Below, piece after piece: positions 3,565 through 6,001 of a DNA stretch of 6,001 bases. Origin of the DNA: JAFGED01 sp964551295 (GTDB lineage Bacteria > Chloroflexota > Anaerolineae > B4-G1); NCBI GenBank assembly GCA_964551295.1, contig CAZKDJ010000235.1:1-6001 (forward strand), read 5' to 3'. The position numbers were made by a program, and so were the translations under genes. A model generated the notes under the pieces. The model saw only the letters and a program-made list of their open reading frames with translations, was not told the DNA's origin and did not search any database. Within the stretch, counting starts at the first letter, position 1. Each line of letters opens with the position of its first letter.

Positions 3565-4311
3565 ATGATGATGCGCAAACGTCTGATTGTGTTCGCCGTC
3601 GCCCTGGCTGTGGGGCTGGCGGCCTGGCTGGCGAAAGAGGAGGGACGCACGATTCTTCTCTTTACGCTCGTCACCGCCGCCACGTTCATCCTGTGGGGAC
3701 TGGGGCTCGTGCGTGCGTGGCGCGCCGTGCGCCGCCGGCGTTACCTGCACCTGATCACCCTGGCGAGCCTCGTGGTCGCGCTGGGCGTCTATCTCTGGTT
3801 CTCGCTCTGGGCGCTGCGCCCCGACCTGCTGCCTCAGCGAGCGACCTACGATTTCATCGCCCACCGGCAGGTGACCGAGCGGCTGGTGGACCCGGATCTG
3901 CTCAAGGCGGAGCGCTGGGAGATCACGGGACAGGAGCGAGAGGTGCTGTTTGTCCACCCGACGTCCTCCGGAAGCACCGCTCTGGTGTACCCGGTGAGGG
4001 TCAGGCCACGCACTGCGCTGCACGCCCACCTGGCCGTGGCGCCCGAGGCCTGGACGAAAGAAGGGGATGGGGTCACGTTCTCGGTCTACGTCGAGGACGA
4101 GGCCGGCATGCACCTGGTCTATGGCCGCTACGTGGACCCCAAGCACCACGAGCAGGACCGGCGCTGGCTGCCCCTGCAGGTCGATCTCTCGCCCTTCAGC
4201 GGGAAGCTGGTACGCGTGATTTTCGCCGTCGGCAGCGGCCCGGCCGGCGACTCGCGTTACGATTGGGCCGGGTGGGGCGAGCCGCGCCTGGAGCGGCCCC
4301 TGTGGCCGTGA
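3565..4311 (+). CDS. Three-helix membrane protein with C-terminal extracytoplasmic beta domain
   Basis: The 248-residue product has hydrophobic segments at about 7-23, 29-49 and 61-83, separated by positive patches (RKR at 4-6; RAWRAVRRRR at 50-59). A soluble domain follows from ~86 to the end. That domain is strand-rich and ends DSRYDWAGWGEPRLE. The D-A-WGEPRL ending is reminiscent of carbohydrate-binding NPCBM-like or YfhO-associated beta sandwiches, but I cannot assign a family. ATGs at 3565, 3568 and 3571 are all possible; none has a clear Shine-Dalgarno, and the upstream bases are pyrimidine-rich. A TTG at 3553 is also in frame. Part of the coding sequence is duplicated at positions 1-94. 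The next gene is a secreted glycoside hydrolase, which fits an envelope polysaccharide locus. Confidence 0.8.
   Translation: MMMRKRLIVFAVALAVGLAAWLAKEEGRTILLFTLVTAATFILWGLGLVRAWRAVRRRRYLHLITLASLVVALGVYLWFSLWALRPDLLPQRATYDFIAHRQVTERLVDPDLLKAERWEITGQEREVLFVHPTSSGSTALVYPVRVRPRTALHAHLAVAPEAWTKEGDGVTFSVYVEDEAGMHLVYGRYVDPKHHEQDRRWLPLQVDLSPFSGKLVRVIFAVGSGPAGDSRYDWAGWGEPRLERPLWP
4123..4216 (+). repeat. Direct repeat of window positions 1-94
   Basis: This 94-bp part of the membrane protein gene is repeated at the left window edge with two mismatches, and the repeat probably extends further left. The two copies lie about 4.1 kb apart in the same orientation and bracket all three TA loci. Confidence 0.85.
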
Positions 4312-4320
4312 TATTATCGG

Positions 4321-4381
4321 CTCACCGCGGAGACGCGGAGGACGCAGAGAAAATCTCGGCGGTCCCTGCATCTCTGGTGAG
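4321..4381. repeat. Dispersed palindromic repeat (CTCACCGCGGAGACGC type)
   Basis: It starts CTCACCGCGGAGA and ends TCTCTGGTGAG, so the ends are imperfect inverted repeats. The interior has GGACGCAGAG and AAAATCTC. Its frames give HRGDAEDAE on one strand and FLCVLRVSAVS on the other, the usual signature of this repeat class. It fills the 81-bp gap between the membrane protein and the hydrolase. Some folding is expected in the transcript, but there is no T-run for a classic terminator. Confidence 0.6.
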
Positions 4382-4392
4382 ATGGTGTCAAG

Positions 4393-5871
4393 TTGAATAA
4401 ATGTAGCTGCGTCCACCGTCTGCTTCCGTTGGGGCTGCTCACCGCAGCGCTGATTGGGGCATCGTGCGCGCTCTCGAGTTGCTCCGACCCTGCGCCGCCA
4501 CCCCCTATCCCCGCCATCCAGGTTCACAGCACATCCTGGGTGGCCGGCGGGGGCGTGACCCTGACGCTGCGCACCACACCCCCGCGCGCCGCCCGGCCCT
4601 TCTCGGTGACCATGTTGGCCCCGGGGACCGGCCGGCCACGCTGGGCCGATCTCGCTTCCGATCCCTTTGGCCTTTCCGGCGTGCAGATGCTGTGGCTCCC
4701 CGCCGAGCAGCGGGAGACAGAGATCACGCTGGCCGCGGCGAGCGGGGCGCGCACCATCGGCCTGGATTTCGACTGGCGGCGCATCGAGCCGGAGCAGGGC
4801 CAATACACCTGGGAGGAGACGGACGCGGCGGTGGCGCTGGCCAAAAGGCACGGGCTGCGCCTGGTACCGATGCTGCTCTACACGCCGCGCTGGGCCTCGA
4901 CGGCGTCCTTCGCTCCCCTGGATTACCACCGCGCCCCGCCGGCCGGCTATGACGATTACCGCGACTTTGTCTACGCCGTCGTGGACCGCTACAAGCCTCA
5001 CGGCGCCTCGCCGTCCACGTCCGACGGGTACGGGATCACCGATTGGGTGATCTGGAACGAGCCGAACGTGCGCCCGGGCCGGGATGCGCCCGCCCCCGGC
5101 GAGTTCTGGACGGGGAGCCTGGAAGAATACATCGAGCTCCTGCGCGCCGGCTACGAGGGAGCGCACGCCGCCGATCCGGACTGCAATGTATTGAACGGTG
5201 CGCTGGCCGACGTCTATTGGGAGGCCGGCGAGCTCGACCTGATCACCTCGTTGGAGCGCCTGTACGATCCCGACGGCGATGGCGATACCGCCGACGGTGG
5301 GCGCCCCTTTTTCGACACCTTGAACGTGCACACCTACCAGGCCGGGACGCCGGATCCAGTCTGGTACACGGAGCGCCTGGAGGCGATCCTGCGCGTGATG
5401 ACGCGCTTCGGCGACGAGGACAAGCCGATCTGGATCACCGAGACGGGATACGGCACGGCCACGGCGCTGGCGGAAGGCTCGCCTTACGTGGACGAGGAGG
5501 TGCAGGCGAACGCGGTGCCGCTGATCTATGAGACCTGCTTGGCCTACCCGCAGGTGGAGCGGGTCTTTTGGTGGAGCCTGCGCGATTACTACAGCGATGC
5601 CGCAGGGACCAACCCGGCGATGGAGGCCCACTATGGGCTGCTGCGGGCCAATTTCGCCCCCAAGCCGGCCTATCTGGCCTACACTCGGCTGACGGGCAGC
5701 GCCGGAGACGTGCTGAGGCTGAGCGCCGTGACCGACGAGGGAGGCGTGGCTCAGGTGCGCGTGCCGCCTTCCTTCGTCGCGCGGCCGGGGAGCTATGTGG
5801 TGTTTGCCGAACTGGATAGGTCGATGCAGGCCGCCGTGGTGACTTTCGAGGCGTCGTCCACACGTGAGTAG
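4393..5871 (+). CDS. Lipoprotein glycoside hydrolase, clan GH-A (GH39-like)
   Basis: The 492-residue product is probably exported and lipid-anchored, cleaving beta-linked polysaccharides or oligosaccharides. From a TTG start it has K3 and R9, the hydrophobic LLPLGLLTAALIGASCA, and a lipobox LSSC with Cys30. No better-placed ATG or GTG precedes the signal peptide, and the ribosome site is weak. A Pro-rich linker and a small beta segment (~41-75) come before a TIM barrel from ~110: TIGLDFDWRRIEPEQGQYTW (121-140), LRLVPMLLYTPRWAS, VIWNEPN with acid/base Glu223, NVHTY with His313, PIWITETGYG with nucleophile Glu350, and FWWSLRDYY. Residues ~435-492 form a C-terminal beta segment. An Asp-rich DPDGDGDTADGG loop (292-303) looks like a calcium site. 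The substrate cannot be read from sequence; GH39, GH5-like and unclassified clan-A relatives are all possible. Confidence 0.85.
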   Translation: MNKCSCVHRLLPLGLLTAALIGASCALSSCSDPAPPPPIPAIQVHSTSWVAGGGVTLTLRTTPPRAARPFSVTMLAPGTGRPRWADLASDPFGLSGVQMLWLPAEQRETEITLAAASGARTIGLDFDWRRIEPEQGQYTWEETDAAVALAKRHGLRLVPMLLYTPRWASTASFAPLDYHRAPPAGYDDYRDFVYAVVDRYKPHGASPSTSDGYGITDWVIWNEPNVRPGRDAPAPGEFWTGSLEEYIELLRAGYEGAHAADPDCNVLNGALADVYWEAGELDLITSLERLYDPDGDGDTADGGRPFFDTLNVHTYQAGTPDPVWYTERLEAILRVMTRFGDEDKPIWITETGYGTATALAEGSPYVDEEVQANAVPLIYETCLAYPQVERVFWWSLRDYYSDAAGTNPAMEAHYGLLRANFAPKPAYLAYTRLTGSAGDVLRLSAVTDEGGVAQVRVPPSFVARPGSYVVFAELDRSMQAAVVTFEASSTRE

Positions 5872-5876
5872 AGCGC

Positions 5877-5897
5877 GGGCAAGTTGCCAACTTGCCC
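5877..5897. repeat. Hairpin repeat, copy 1
   Basis: Perfect 9-bp arms GGGCAAGTT and AACTTGCCC surround a GCC loop, 5 bases after the hydrolase stop. It could act as a transcript-end hairpin for that gene, but the bases after it (CCACATATTTT) are only weakly T-rich. It has a sister copy at 5966-5986. Confidence 0.65.
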
Positions 5898-5965
5898 CAC
5901 ATATTTTCGGAGCAGTTGCCATGCCCGATTGGGCACCTTCAATGACGAAAACGTGCCGCGATGTA

Positions 5966-5986
5966 GGGCAAATTGCCAATTTGCCC
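5966..5986. repeat. Hairpin repeat, copy 2
   Basis: The arms GGGCAAATT and AATTTGCCC surround the same GCC loop. It differs from copy 1 by one base in each arm, and the two changes compensate (G:C to A:T), keeping all nine pairs. Between the two copies lies a smaller hairpin, TGCCC-GATT-GGGCA, at 5922-5935. Confidence 0.65.
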
Positions 5987-6001
5987 TAATCGGAAGAGCG
6001 T

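Noticed and set aside
3540..4400. Overlapping + strand frame of 286 codons across the membrane protein gene
   Set aside because: Its product is Arg/Ala/Gly/Pro-rich with no domain. The other frame has transmembrane helices and a partial duplicate that conserves its protein reading.
5043..5531. Alternative + strand frame inside the hydrolase gene
   Set aside because: It is a shadow frame of the GH-A gene, which has both catalytic motifs and a signal peptide in its own frame.
2749..5979. Very long open frame (about 1,076 codons) on the - strand
   Set aside because: It runs antisense through several convincing genes and two repeats, has an Arg/Gly/His/Pro-rich composition without any recognisable domain, and is explained by high GC at the third positions of the + strand genes.

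Overview
The window is a GC-rich bacterial segment with every supported gene on the + strand. It reads as a toxin-antitoxin (TA) and short-repeat island set into a locus for cell-surface proteins. I lean towards Chloroflexota (an Anaerolineae-like filamentous or environmental lineage). The grounds are the mix of families, the GTG/TTG starts, the lipoprotein glycoside hydrolase, and several small palindromic dispersed repeats of kinds I associate with that phylum. This is inference; there is no taxonomic marker gene.

Layout: Positions 1-94 are the 3' part of a gene that is nearly identical to part of the intact gene at 3565-4311. At about position 94 the copy breaks off into unrelated sequence. 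Next come three compact TA loci. (1) 375-1243 encodes a putative antitoxin and a PIN-domain RNase toxin, with a GTGA overlap. (2) 1614-2119 encodes HicB and HicA, with an ATGA overlap. (3) 2529-3453 encodes an unassigned antitoxin-like protein, an MNT nucleotidyltransferase antitoxin, and a very short HepT-like ORF that appears to have lost its catalytic middle. A lipoprotein N-terminal fragment (2103 to about 2340), ended by a dispersed repeat, lies between loci 2 and 3.

The gene-poor stretches hold recognisable material. Positions 85-299 and 1313-1524 are two diverged copies of one unit of about 213 bp: a short coding-like remnant, a palindromic element with 10-bp terminal inverted repeats, and a promoter. 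Each copy ends just before a TA operon. Positions 2446-2493 carry a third promoter, sharing the GATAGAATT box, before the third TA locus. The string TGTGATAGAATT or a close variant occurs four times in the window. Positions 3454-3564 are a short gap in which I see nothing definite. Another dispersed palindrome fills 4321-4381, and 5872-6001 holds two hairpins whose stems covary.

From 3565 on the genes look like the ancestral locus: a three-helix membrane protein with an extracytoplasmic beta-rich domain, then a lipoprotein glycoside hydrolase of clan GH-A with both catalytic glutamates. Together they suggest envelope or extracellular polysaccharide work. The TA genes are autonomous and probably unrelated to that function. 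The most unusual aspect is how the TA loci are arranged: a repeated repeat-plus-promoter unit in front of successive TA operons, bracketed by duplicated fragments of the host gene, with no transposase or integrase visible.
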